Assembly (NCBI GenBank): GCA_020634115.1
Contig: JACKCH010000012.1
Coordinates: 744,001-808,000 of the forward strand
Reading direction: 5' to 3'
Length of the DNA stretch: 64,000 nucleotides
Origin: Anaerolineaceae bacterium
GTDB lineage: Bacteria > Chloroflexota > Anaerolineae > Aggregatilineales > Phototrophicaceae
A program made the position numbers and the translations under genes. The notes under the pieces are model-generated. The model made no database searches. It saw nothing but the letters and a program-made list of their open reading frames with translations, and had not been told where the DNA came from. Shown in pieces: positions 27,337 through 35,680 of this stretch. The stretch's first letter is position 1. Each line of letters begins with the position of its first letter.

Positions 27337-28416
27337 GTGAGTGAACGAACCATTGTTATACTTCAGGGCGACCAGACCGGTCAGGAGCTATTGGACGAAG
27401 CCCTGCGCGTGATTGACCCAGCGGTGACGCGCTGCCCAATCCAGTTTGAGACCTTCGATCTTTCACTGGAAAATCGCCGCCAAACCAAAAATCAAGTCGT
27501 ATATGACGCGGCGGCGCGAATCAAAGAAACCGGACTCGGTATCAAAGCTGCCACGATTACCCCTGGCGACCCCGACGATGTGGGGAGCCCGAATGCCCTG
27601 CTGCGCGAACTGATTGACGGGCAGGTGATTCTGCGTACCGGGCGGCGTATTCCTTCGGTGCGCCCGCTGGCGGGTATCCATGCGCCCATCGCGGTTGTCC
27701 GTATGGCTGTTGATGGGGAGTACAACGCGAAAGAGTGGCGTGAAGGCGAAGGGCTGGACGAAATTGCCTACAGCACGCGCCGCCTTTCCCGCCGCACTTG
27801 CCGGGCGGTGGCGGAGTTTACCTTCCGCTATGCCAAGCGCAACAATGCTCAGGTCTTCGGCGGGCCGAAATACACCGTCAGCCCGACCTACGAAGGCATG
27901 TTCAAGGAAGAGCTGGATGCGGTGGCCGCCCGTTACACCGACGTTTCCTATAATCCCCAGCTCATTGACGCCACGTATGCCCTGCTGCTGGAAACCAGCG
28001 GTGAGGCGCTCGTTATCCCCGCTCTGAACCGGGATGGCGATAATCTGAGTGACCTCGTGCTGAAGATGTTCGGCACAATTGCCGGGGCGGAGTCGGTGAT
28101 TTTCAGCTTTGATGAAGATTTCCAGGTGAAAGTGGCTCTCACCGAAGCACCACACGGCACAGCGCCCAGTCTCCAGGGTAAAAATGTCGCTAATCCGATG
28201 GCGATGATTCTGGCGGGGGGGGCGGTTATGCGCTATGTCCGCACACCGGAAGCCACCGCCGCCAGCCGTGCCATTTACGAATCGGCCATGGAAACGGTTT
28301 ACGATGGGGTTCGCACGTCTGACCTGGGCGGGCAGGCATCCACCAGTGAGTTCACCGATGAAGTCATCCGCCGCGTGAAGGCCAAACTGGAAGTCTGGGA
28401 TGCATTGGGGCAGTAA
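27337..28416 (+). CDS. Isocitrate/isopropylmalate-type beta-decarboxylating dehydrogenase
   Basis: A 359-aa member of the isocitrate/3-isopropylmalate dehydrogenase family. It has the substrate-helix motif (SPNALLRELIDGQVILRTGRR), the Tyr/Lys region GGPKYTVSPTYEGMFKEEL, the Asp of YNPQLIDATYALLL, NRDGDNLSDLVLKMFG and the cofactor-binding EAPHGTAPSLQGKNVANP. The usual GDGIGPE near the N-terminus reads GDQTGQE, a variant I associate with a distinct subgroup. The GTG at 27337 is chosen for its AAAGGAAAG six bases ahead; an ATG 24 bases upstream lacks one. No TCA or leucine genes adjoin, so the substrate stays open. Confidence 0.88.
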   Translation: MSERTIVILQGDQTGQELLDEALRVIDPAVTRCPIQFETFDLSLENRRQTKNQVVYDAAARIKETGLGIKAATITPGDPDDVGSPNALLRELIDGQVILRTGRRIPSVRPLAGIHAPIAVVRMAVDGEYNAKEWREGEGLDEIAYSTRRLSRRTCRAVAEFTFRYAKRNNAQVFGGPKYTVSPTYEGMFKEELDAVAARYTDVSYNPQLIDATYALLLETSGEALVIPALNRDGDNLSDLVLKMFGTIAGAESVIFSFDEDFQVKVALTEAPHGTAPSLQGKNVANPMAMILAGGAVMRYVRTPEATAASRAIYESAMETVYDGVRTSDLGGQASTSEFTDEVIRRVKAKLEVWDALGQ

Positions 28417-28480
28417 TTCAGTCGCCCTCAGCAGTATGAAAGCATACCTTCAGGAACCCATTCGGATATTCTGGAATTTC

Positions 28481-28508
28481 GTAGGGGCATGATATATCAT
28501 GCCCCTAC
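28481..28508. repeat. Perfect 28-bp palindrome, REP-like
   Basis: GTAGGGGCATGATA is followed at once by its exact reverse complement. It lies between the dehydrogenase and the next gene. There is no T-run, so it is not an ordinary terminator. Its arms resemble the inverted repeat at 34046-34071. Confidence 0.75.
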
Positions 28509-28567
28509 CGTCTGAATTTCGATACGGCTCTGAGAAGTCACCTCTGGACAGATACTAAGGTAGCACC

Positions 28568-28882
28568 ATGAGCGAGGAACTGGAACCGATCTCCCCAGAC
28601 GAAGCGCGAACCTTGCTGGAGGACGCCATCCGTGAACGGTTGGGCGACCACTGGGAAGGCGAGGAATTCGGCTGGGTGCGCGTGACCGGGCATGATTATA
28701 TGGCACGACTGACACGGCGGGGCAAGAATCTCGACTTTTATGTGGACCTGCTCGGCAACGTCACCGTCGAAGAGAAACCGATTAATGAGGCGCAGTCCAG
28801 CGGGCGGCTGATTGCCTGGGTGCTGCTACTCCTCTCGCTGGGTATCGCCATCCTCATCGCCCGAATCGTCGGGGGGCTATAA
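28568..28882 (+). CDS. Small C-tail-anchored protein, unknown
   Basis: A 104-aa protein with an acidic soluble N-terminal 75 residues and a single C-terminal transmembrane helix (WVLLLLSLGIAILIARIV). I do not recognise the soluble part. It ends nine bases before the GT39-type gene and is probably co-transcribed with it, so it may help that enzyme at the membrane. Confidence 0.7.
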   Translation: MSEELEPISPDEARTLLEDAIRERLGDHWEGEEFGWVRVTGHDYMARLTRRGKNLDFYVDLLGNVTVEEKPINEAQSSGRLIAWVLLLLSLGIAILIARIVGGL

Positions 28883-28891
28883 AGTCGTATC

Positions 28892-30508
28892 GTGGCTGCT
28901 CTGTACACTCGCCTTCTCCGCCGTGATCGTGCGCTGCTGCTGGGACTCATCCTGCTGGTGCTGCTGCTGGTGCTCCCTACCCTGACCTACCCATTAGGGC
29001 GCGACCAGGGCGAGTTCGCCACCATCGGGCGCGGCATCCTCAACGGGCGCATCCCGTATACCGAACTATGGAATCCCAAACCGCCCGCCGTGTTTTACGT
29101 GTATGCCCTGACGATGCTGACACTGGGACGCACGACGGCGGCGCTGCGGGCGCTTGACCTAGTCATTGTCCCTGTGATAATGGTGGCACTCTACTGGCTG
29201 GGACGGCGCATCGCCAACCGGCGGGTGGGGCTGTGGGCTGCGCTCATTTTCCCGACATTCTACTTCACGGAATCATTCTGGACACTGACGCAGAATGACG
29301 GAATCGCGGCGCTGCCGATGACGCTGGCGGTGGTTGCGGCGTTTAAGGCACGAGACGCTTTGACCGGGCGGCGGGCGTTTGCCTGGGCGCTGGTAGCGGG
29401 CCTGTTGAGTGGGTATGCGGTGTGGTTCAAATATCCCTTTGCGCTGTTTGGCGTGGGGCTGGCGGTGGCATATCTACTCATCACGCCCCAAACTGGTGAG
29501 CAAGCCCTTGCCCCTCAGTCAGTCAGTAGACAAATGGCAGACCGATGGCGGCGTTCAAGAGCGCCTGTTGCGGGCTTTGTGATCGGTGGGCTGCTGGTGA
29601 TCGTGGGCGGCGCGGCACTGCTGGCGGCCCAGGGCGCATTCGATGCTTTGCTGGAAAGCGCCCGCGTGACCTCGCAATATACGGCACTGACGTTTAATGC
29701 CGATGATTTCCGCGAGTTGCTGGCAACAGCGATTGGCTTTCGCTGGCAGCAGTGGGGTTTATTGTGGGTACTGGTCGCGTTATGGGTATTCATTAAACGC
29801 AGAGACAGCGAACCAACCGACACAGGCTGGCAATTGGTGCTGATCTGGTTGCTGGCCGGACTGCTCATCATGCTGGTGCAGGCTAAAGGGTATGATTACC
29901 ATTGGCTGCCGATGCTGCCACCACTCGTTTTGCTGGCCGCAGATACCGTAGATAAGCTGCTCGGCAGACTCAAAACGGCTGCGCGTCTAGTGACAGTCGG
30001 CGTGGTTGCCGGTTTTCTGGTAATCCTGGCTGCTGGTATCTGGCCGTTAGCCTGGCCGTACCTCAGCGGGCAGGAGACACAGCTCGAATATTACCATCAC
30101 TTCCAGGGGGGTGAGTTCATAGCAGACGAATCGCTAGCGGTATCGAATCTCCTGCGTGAACGGGTTGTCCCCGGCGACTCGCTGTTCATCTGGGGTTTCC
30201 GGCCTGAAGTGTACTACATGAGCCAGTTGAACCCGGCGACCCGCTTCATTTTCCAGTTTCCTTTGGTGGCGGAATGGTATCCGCCTGAATGGAAAGAAGA
30301 AGCCGTAGATACACTCTGGGCAGCGTTACCCCCTTATGTGCTGATCCTGCAGGTGGACTATATGCCTTGGGTTACGGGCAGCCTTGAAGATTCCAACACA
30401 CTGCTTCAAGCGTATACTGAATTGAATAATTGGCTCATCTATAATTATGAGTTCGACACTCAGATAGGGAATTTTTTCGTATGGCGACGGAAGCCCGCCC
30501 CCAGGTAA
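28892..30508 (+). CDS. GT39-like membrane glycosyltransferase
   Basis: A 538-aa polytopic protein with a GTG start. After the first helix comes YPLGRDQGEFATIG, the acidic loop of PMT/ArnT-type GT-C glycosyltransferases, then NPKPPAVFYVYALTML, a pattern typical of this family in Chloroflexota and relatives. About ten more helices follow, with a soluble C-terminal domain from about residue 400. It would use a lipid-linked sugar donor outside the membrane. It differs from the 5.0-kb enzyme in sequence, so it is not a recent copy. Its end overlaps the next gene by 28 bases. Confidence 0.82.
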   Translation: MAALYTRLLRRDRALLLGLILLVLLLVLPTLTYPLGRDQGEFATIGRGILNGRIPYTELWNPKPPAVFYVYALTMLTLGRTTAALRALDLVIVPVIMVALYWLGRRIANRRVGLWAALIFPTFYFTESFWTLTQNDGIAALPMTLAVVAAFKARDALTGRRAFAWALVAGLLSGYAVWFKYPFALFGVGLAVAYLLITPQTGEQALAPQSVSRQMADRWRRSRAPVAGFVIGGLLVIVGGAALLAAQGAFDALLESARVTSQYTALTFNADDFRELLATAIGFRWQQWGLLWVLVALWVFIKRRDSEPTDTGWQLVLIWLLAGLLIMLVQAKGYDYHWLPMLPPLVLLAADTVDKLLGRLKTAARLVTVGVVAGFLVILAAGIWPLAWPYLSGQETQLEYYHHFQGGEFIADESLAVSNLLRERVVPGDSLFIWGFRPEVYYMSQLNPATRFIFQFPLVAEWYPPEWKEEAVDTLWAALPPYVLILQVDYMPWVTGSLEDSNTLLQAYTELNNWLIYNYEFDTQIGNFFVWRRKPAPR

Positions 30509-30912
30509 TCATTCGTACCGCAGTCGAAGCGGATATTCCTATTTTAGAAGCGTTTATCACACCATTCGTGGAAGAAGGCAAACTCCTGCACCGGACATTT
30601 GACGAATTGACCGAATGGCTCGCCAATTTCTTCGTGGCCGAACTGGACGGGGAATTAGTGGGGTGTGCCGCCCTGGAGATTTACTCAAAAAAGCTGGCGG
30701 AAATCCGCAGCTTGGCTGTCTCCAACAAAGTACAGGGCATGGGAATCGGCAAACGGTTGGTAGAAGCCTGCCTGGAACGCGCTAAAGAGAAAAACATCTT
30801 CGAGGTGATGGCGATCACATCCTCGGATAACTTTTTTATTTCCTGTGGCTTCGATTTCACGCTCCCCGGAGAGAAAAAGGCGCTTTTCATCCAGACCCGC
30901 GAACGGCATTGA
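30481..30912 (+). CDS. GNAT acetyltransferase, ArgA-like
   Basis: A 143-aa GNAT enzyme. Its segments VGCAALEIYSKKLAEIRSLAVS and GMGIGKRLVEACLERAKEKN follow the short N-acetylglutamate synthase type of bacterial ArgA, which makes N-acetylglutamate for arginine synthesis, but it is short at the C-terminus and no arg gene is near. The start overlaps the glycosyltransferase end by 28 bases, more than the usual 1-4; the assigned ATG is the only plausible one before the first GNAT strand. A general GNAT function is the safer call. Confidence 0.78.
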   Translation: MATEARPQVIIRTAVEADIPILEAFITPFVEEGKLLHRTFDELTEWLANFFVAELDGELVGCAALEIYSKKLAEIRSLAVSNKVQGMGIGKRLVEACLERAKEKNIFEVMAITSSDNFFISCGFDFTLPGEKKALFIQTRERH

Positions 30913-30997
30913 GGCCATTTGCCCTGAGAATCGTCAACTGACCAGTGAAACCATTCAACAAAGCATGTACCCTTTGTGACCCCTTAAAACCTCACAA

Positions 30998-31026
30998 TTG
31001 ACTCTGTTTCCCCCGTCCACTATACT
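30998..31026 (+). promoter_or_regulatory. Sigma70-type promoter of mutS2
   Basis: TTGACT, a 17-base spacer and TATACT. Transcription should start near 31033. A GC hairpin (GCCGGG / CCCGGC, 31043-31063) would form in the untranslated leader. Confidence 0.75.
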
Positions 31027-31088
31027 CTCAACCGGCAGTGTGGCCGGGCGTTATATACCCGGCAATCAACGATTAGAGATAACCGGAC

Positions 31089-33488
31089 ATGATTAACGAA
31101 AAAACAACGCAGACGCTGGAACTGCATAAAATTCTAGACCAGCTCGCCCAGTATACGACTTTTTCTGCTGGTGCCGACCTGGCGCGTCATCTGCAACCCA
31201 CGACTTACCTGGATGAAGCGCAGGAATGGCAGCAGGAAACCGCTGAGGCGCGTTTGGTGTTCGAGAACAAGGTCAGCATTTCGCTAGGTGGTATACGTGA
31301 CGTGCGCGACGCGGCGATTCTGGCGACGCGTGGCATCACCGTTGAACCCCAGACCCTGCTCGACATCCGTTACACGCTGCGCCGGGCAACCAGCCTGCGC
31401 CGCACTTTGGGACGGATGCGCGGGCAGTATCCCCTGCTGGCGGACATTGTCAACGAAGCAGAAGAGTGTACCCACCTGCAAGATGAAATCGGACGGGTCG
31501 TCAGTGACAAAGGTGAGATTTTAGACAGCGCCAGCCCCAAACTCGCCATCATCCGGCGTGATTTGAAAGTCGCCTTTGATCGGTTACAGACTAAACTGAG
31601 CCGGATTGTCAATTCCAGTACGAACGGGCCGTTTTTGCAGGAAGCAATCATCACCATGCGAAACGGGCGTTACGTCATCCCCATAAAAGCAGAGTTTAAG
31701 GGGCGTATCCCCGGCATCGTCCACGATTCATCATCCAGCGGTGCCACCCTGTTTATTGAGCCGTTGGCGACGGTGGAACTCAACAACGCCTGGCGCGAAC
31801 TGCAACTGGATGAAGAGAACGAGATTCGCCGGATTCTGGTTGCGCTCACCCAGGAAGTCGGGCATGAATCGGAATACATCGTGCGGACGGTGGAAGTCAT
31901 GGCTCACCTCGACCTGATTTTCGCCAAAGCGCGTTACGCCGAAGTCATCAACGCCATCAGGCCGGAAATGTGGCCCTTCAAGCCCGATCATAAAAACCCG
32001 GAACATCCTGGTAGCACGATTTACCTGCAAGGGGCGCGTCATCCCTTACTCTCCGGTAACGTCGTCCCGATTGATGTGGAACTGGACGCGGCGACATGGG
32101 TGCTGGTCGTCACCGGGCCGAATACCGGCGGCAAGACGGTTTCCCTCAAAACCATCGGTCTCCTATCGCTAATGGCGCAGTGTGGGTTGCAAGTCCCGGC
32201 TGAGGATGCCAAACTCAGCGTTTTTACCGGGATTTACGCCGACATCGGCGACGAACAGAGTATCGAGCAATCCCTCAGCACCTTTTCCTCCCACATGACC
32301 AACACCATCCAGATATTACGTGAATGCGACGAGCAATCCCTTGTCCTCCTGGACGAGCTAGGCGCTGGCACCGACCCGGCGGAAGGTGCGGCGCTGGCAC
32401 GGGCAGTCCTGAATCACCTGGTTGATCGCCGGGTGACGACGATTGTCACGACCCACCACCCGGAACTCAAGATTTACGGCGTGGAAACCAGCGGCGTGCG
32501 TAACGCCAGTGTCGAATTTGACCTGGAAACGCTGCGCCCGACTTACCGCTTGATTGTCGGGCTGCCGGGGCGTTCTAATGCGCTGGCAATCGCCTCACGG
32601 CTAGGACTCCCGGCGGAAATCATCGAAAACGCACGCGGTATGGTCGCCACTGAAGAACTGGTGGCCGATGACTTATTGGATGAAATCCAGCGCACACGGG
32701 CGGAAATCCGCAGTAATCATGCCGTCATCGCAGCGCTGCGTGAGGAAGTCGAGGAACAGAGTATCGAGCTTCAGGCGCGGCTGGATAAGATTGAAGATGA
32801 ACGGCGCGACATCATCGCCTCAGCCCGACGGCAGGCGGAAGCCGAAATCAAGGACTTCCAGAAAGAGATCAAACAGCTGCGCAACGAAATGCGAACAGCA
32901 TCCTTGCCGTTAGAGAAACTCAAGCAGCTTCAGGACAGCGCCGCTACCCTGTCGGTTGATGCCCAGGAACCGGTAGAAAACGAAGGTGAACTGGTCTACG
33001 TCAACGAGTGGTCGCCCCGTTTAGGCGATAACGTTTACCTGCCCAAACTTAACGCGGAGGGGAAAGTTTCGGAAATAGATCGGGGCGAAGCGGTGGTTCA
33101 GGTCGGCACACTGAAAGTCCGTGCCAAACTGGATGAGTTGGCACCACGCAGCGCCAGCCCGCAGCGCACCCGTAAACGCGGACACCAGCGCCAATACGAC
33201 AAATCACCGGACCCGGTTGCGCCGAAAGGTCAATCGCCGGGGCTGGAACTCGACTTGCGCGGTAATCGTGTAGACGAAGCCCTGAAACGGCTGGAAACCT
33301 ATATTGACGCAGCCTATCTTTCCGGCCTGCCTTTCGCCCGCATCATTCATGGCAAAGGCACAGGCGCGCTGCGGAAAGCTGTGCTGGAGCGGGTTGGCAA
33401 CCATCCCCTCATCTCCAAAGTTACGCCTGCCACCCCCAAAGAAGGCGGAGACGGTGTCACCATCATCCACATGGTACCACTCACCTGA
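31089..33488 (+). CDS. mutS2: Endonuclease MutS2 (RqcU-type) with Smr domain
   Basis: A 799-aa MutS2. It contains the MutS-like core, the Walker A TGPNTGGKTVSLKTIG (about 340), the STFSSHM motif, the Walker B LDELGAGTDPAEGAALA, a coiled coil (about 520-620) and a C-terminal Smr nuclease domain (about 718-799) with LDLRGNR, HGKGTGALRKAV. Known members suppress recombination or split collided ribosomes; the domain set here is complete. It has its own promoter and terminator, so it is a single-gene unit. Confidence 0.97.
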   Translation: MINEKTTQTLELHKILDQLAQYTTFSAGADLARHLQPTTYLDEAQEWQQETAEARLVFENKVSISLGGIRDVRDAAILATRGITVEPQTLLDIRYTLRRATSLRRTLGRMRGQYPLLADIVNEAEECTHLQDEIGRVVSDKGEILDSASPKLAIIRRDLKVAFDRLQTKLSRIVNSSTNGPFLQEAIITMRNGRYVIPIKAEFKGRIPGIVHDSSSSGATLFIEPLATVELNNAWRELQLDEENEIRRILVALTQEVGHESEYIVRTVEVMAHLDLIFAKARYAEVINAIRPEMWPFKPDHKNPEHPGSTIYLQGARHPLLSGNVVPIDVELDAATWVLVVTGPNTGGKTVSLKTIGLLSLMAQCGLQVPAEDAKLSVFTGIYADIGDEQSIEQSLSTFSSHMTNTIQILRECDEQSLVLLDELGAGTDPAEGAALARAVLNHLVDRRVTTIVTTHHPELKIYGVETSGVRNASVEFDLETLRPTYRLIVGLPGRSNALAIASRLGLPAEIIENARGMVATEELVADDLLDEIQRTRAEIRSNHAVIAALREEVEEQSIELQARLDKIEDERRDIIASARRQAEAEIKDFQKEIKQLRNEMRTASLPLEKLKQLQDSAATLSVDAQEPVENEGELVYVNEWSPRLGDNVYLPKLNAEGKVSEIDRGEAVVQVGTLKVRAKLDELAPRSASPQRTRKRGHQRQYDKSPDPVAPKGQSPGLELDLRGNRVDEALKRLETYIDAAYLSGLPFARIIHGKGTGALRKAVLERVGNHPLISKVTPATPKEGGDGVTIIHMVPLT

Positions 33489-33516
33489 CGCCATAGACAC
33501 GACGTAGCAAACTACG

Positions 33517-33548
33517 GGGAGGGAAATCATTCCCTCCCTTTCGTTTTC
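33517..33548 (+). terminator. Intrinsic terminator of mutS2
   Basis: An 8-bp stem GGGAGGGA / TCCCTCCC, loop AATCAT and TTTCGTTTT. Confidence 0.85.
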
Positions 33549-33620
33549 TACCTCACATCTGCCCACCATTCCATCAACACCAGAGAATATTGTTGGCAAT
33601 AGACCGATTTGGACTATAAA

Positions 33621-33647
33621 GGGTCATTTAAGACCTCAGAAGGTCAT
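33621..33647. promoter_or_regulatory. Operator-like repeats upstream of 77-aa gene
   Basis: GGTCAT occurs twice (33622 and 33642, 20 bases apart), and GACCT-CAGA-AGGTC forms a 5-bp inverted repeat. They lie just upstream of the -35 box at 33654, where an activator or repressor could bind. Confidence 0.35.
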
Positions 33648-33653
33648 AAGGTG

Positions 33654-33682
33654 TTGACATCTCACTATATGTGACATACAAT
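33654..33682 (+). promoter_or_regulatory. Near-consensus promoter of the 77-aa gene
   Basis: A perfect TTGACA box, 17 bases, and TACAAT (five of six). It is the best promoter match found in the window. The predicted transcript begins near 33689 and has a leader of about 104 bases that can fold twice: ACCCC / GGGGT (33694-33710) followed by T-run, and GGTGAGCA / TGCCCACC (from about 33725). Confidence 0.75.
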
Positions 33683-33793
33683 GAACATATGCTACCCCAG
33701 CATCCGGGGTTTTTCTGCGGGGTGAGCAACGTTCTGCCCACCGTTTGCGTATAGAGTAGATAACCGCACCATGCACAGGGGGAGTGAATTATC

Positions 33794-34027
33794 ATGTGGC
33801 CTTTACCACCCAATCAATACGAGTTACAAAAACTCAAACATCGGGAATTTCAAAATACAGCCGATCAGGAACGCCTGGCACAGCAGCTTCCACACCAAAG
33901 ATGGCTTTACGAAAAGGTGTTAGCATCGTTCGGTAGGGCACTTGTCTTTGTCGGAGAACGGCTTCAACAGCCGGAACGTCCGATACACGAGGAAACGGTA
34001 CAGCCCCGGCTTCAGCGGCAGCCCTAA
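33794..34027 (+). CDS. Small protein of 77 aa, unknown
   Basis: A 77-aa charged, Gln-rich protein with no membrane helix and no recognised domain. The ATG is preceded by GGGGGAG at a good spacing and the gene sits between a near-consensus promoter and a terminator-like hairpin. These support translation despite the small size. It may be a regulatory or stress small protein; I cannot tell. The strong promoter makes high expression plausible. Confidence 0.55.
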   Translation: MWPLPPNQYELQKLKHREFQNTADQERLAQQLPHQRWLYEKVLASFGRALVFVGERLQQPERPIHEETVQPRLQRQP

Positions 34028-34045
34028 CTTCGCACCGTCCACCCG

Positions 34046-34076
34046 GCGGGCATGACCTATATCATGCCCGCTTTTG
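34046..34076 (+). terminator. Hairpin terminator after 77-aa gene
   Basis: A perfect 10-bp stem GCGGGCATGA / TCATGCCCGC, loop CCTATA, followed by CTTTT. The inner GGCATGA..TATATCATGCC resembles the 28-bp palindrome at 28481. Confidence 0.7.
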
Positions 34077-34166
34077 ATTCTTGTCCTTAATCAGCCAACT
34101 TTCTCGGAAATTTCTCATATACTATGGGTAGCATGAAATCATGCCAAAGCAAAAAGGAGTAAATTC

Positions 34167-34841
34167 ATGGATGTAACAATTAAACATCAACCGGCATTTT
34201 CCCTCGGCGTACTGACTCTGTCATCAAGTGAAGAGATCAAGGTTGAGCCAGGGGCGATGGTCAGCTACAGTGCTGGAGTCACTGTTGAAACTAAAGCTGA
34301 AGGCGGATTCTTAGGCGGCCTGAAACGGGTTGTTGGCGGTGAAAGCTTTTTCCAGAACACCTACACCGCCCCAGTACAGGGCGGTGAAATCACGGTTGCT
34401 CCCTCACTACCCGGCGATATGCGCACTTTGGAGATCAACAACGATGAGTTTTTGCTCCGCAGTGGGGGCTACGTCGCCAGCGAAATCAGCGTAACGTTCG
34501 ACTCCAAGTGGGGCGGCGCGAAAGGATTTTTTGGTGGGGGCGGATTGATTCTGCTCAAAGTAAGCGGGCGCGGCAAAGTCGTAATCGCCTCCTACGGTGC
34601 AATCGAGGAACGAGTCCTGGCCGCCGGGCAGACCTACACAGTGGACACCGGGCATATCGTCGGTTTTGACACGTCTATTGGTTTCCAGGTACGCAAGGCC
34701 GGGAGTTGGAAGTCGACTTTACTGGGCGGTGAAGGACTGGTCTGCGAACTCACCGGGCCGGGGCGGGTCCTGATGCAAAGCCGCTCCGAAGAAGCTTTCC
34801 TCGGCTGGCTGCTACCCAAGATTCCGTCGAAGTCGTCGTAG
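34167..34841 (+). CDS. AIM24/TIGR00266-family protein
   Basis: A 224-aa beta-rich protein of the AIM24 family. Its segments VEPGAMVSYSAGV, GGFLGGLKRVVGGESFFQNTY, FFGGGGLILLKVSGRGKVVIAS and LLGGEGLVCELTGPGRVLMQSR match the family pattern throughout, and length is typical. The eukaryotic namesake acts in mitochondrial inner-membrane organisation; bacterial members are uncharacterised. AAAAAGGAG precedes the ATG. It has its own terminator and probably its own promoter. Confidence 0.92.
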   Translation: MDVTIKHQPAFSLGVLTLSSSEEIKVEPGAMVSYSAGVTVETKAEGGFLGGLKRVVGGESFFQNTYTAPVQGGEITVAPSLPGDMRTLEINNDEFLLRSGGYVASEISVTFDSKWGGAKGFFGGGGLILLKVSGRGKVVIASYGAIEERVLAAGQTYTVDTGHIVGFDTSIGFQVRKAGSWKSTLLGGEGLVCELTGPGRVLMQSRSEEAFLGWLLPKIPSKSS

Positions 34842-34867
34842 GTAATTAACAGTAATTTGAGTGCCCT

Positions 34868-34896
34868 ACCCCCCAATAATTGGGGGTGTTTTTTTT
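34868..34896 (+). terminator. Intrinsic terminator of AIM24 gene
   Basis: ACCCCCCAA pairs with TTGGGGGT across a short loop, followed by GTTTTTTTT. Confidence 0.88.
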
Positions 34897-34914
34897 GCAA
34901 ATTAGAATACGATT

Positions 34915-34946
34915 TGACCAGATTTGCATTTTTGGTCATACGGTCA
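34915..34946. promoter_or_regulatory. Candidate TetR operator
   Basis: TGACCA (34915) and TGGTCA (34933) form an inverted repeat with 12 bases between, and a further CGGTCA follows at 34941. They lie between the AIM24 terminator and the TetR start, as expected for autoregulation. Confidence 0.4.
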
Positions 34947-34969
34947 CAACAAAGGACAGACTGGCGATT

Positions 34970-35665
34970 TTGACAGATGAAAACCACCAAAACTTAGAGC
35001 GCGAAACCCGCATCCTGGATGCGGCGGCCAGCCTGGTGCTGCATTACGGTTATGACAAAACCACCGTCAGCGACATCGCCCGTGAAGCGCGGGTTTCTAA
35101 AGGGGCGATCTACCTGCACTGGAAAAGCAAGGACGAACTCTTTCAGGCGCTCATCTGGCGCGAAGTCTGGCGCTATGCTGATACCTGGATTTCAAAGCTG
35201 GAAGCCGCCTCGGACGGAGGTTCCCTGTTCAGCATGTACAAGTATTCGCTGGCGGGGCTGCATACACATCCGTTTATGAAGGCGCTGTTTACCCGTGACC
35301 GCCGTATCCTGGGAGATTTTCTCTCTGGACAGGAAGCGGAGTTAATCCGCCAAAAGTTCCTCATGGGGAAAGATTTCCTCCGCATGATGCAAGGAGCGGG
35401 CGCGCTGCGGGAAGATGCAGACCCGGAGGTGGTGTCCTATCTCATGAGCGGCATCGCTTATGGTCTGGTCAAAGTTGACGAAATTGTCCCTCCCGATGAA
35501 GCGCCGGATTTTCTGGCCGTCATTGAGGAAACATCCGAAATGCTCACCCGCGCCTATGGCACACCAGATGAGGCCAGCCAACAAGCCGGGAAACAGATCA
35601 TCCGGCAGGTGATCGAAGCGGCCAAAAAGCAATTCTCGCCGTCCAACCATGCTAATGAACAGTAG
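34970..35665 (+). CDS. TetR-family transcriptional regulator
   Basis: About 231 aa. The N-terminal helix-turn-helix is clear (ILDAAASLVLHYGYDKTTVSDIA, then AREARVSKGAIYLHWKSKDELF), followed by a helical ligand domain. The open frame begins inside the upstream terminator, so a start there is unlikely; a TTG at 34970 directly ahead of the conserved region, with AAAGGA 13 bases upstream, is my choice, with real uncertainty. It is followed 15 bases later by the ABC ATPase gene and most likely represses this export operon until its ligand binds. Confidence 0.85.
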   Translation: MTDENHQNLERETRILDAAASLVLHYGYDKTTVSDIAREARVSKGAIYLHWKSKDELFQALIWREVWRYADTWISKLEAASDGGSLFSMYKYSLAGLHTHPFMKALFTRDRRILGDFLSGQEAELIRQKFLMGKDFLRMMQGAGALREDADPEVVSYLMSGIAYGLVKVDEIVPPDEAPDFLAVIEETSEMLTRAYGTPDEASQQAGKQIIRQVIEAAKKQFSPSNHANEQ

Positions 35666-35680
35666 AAGGAGTAACCCATC

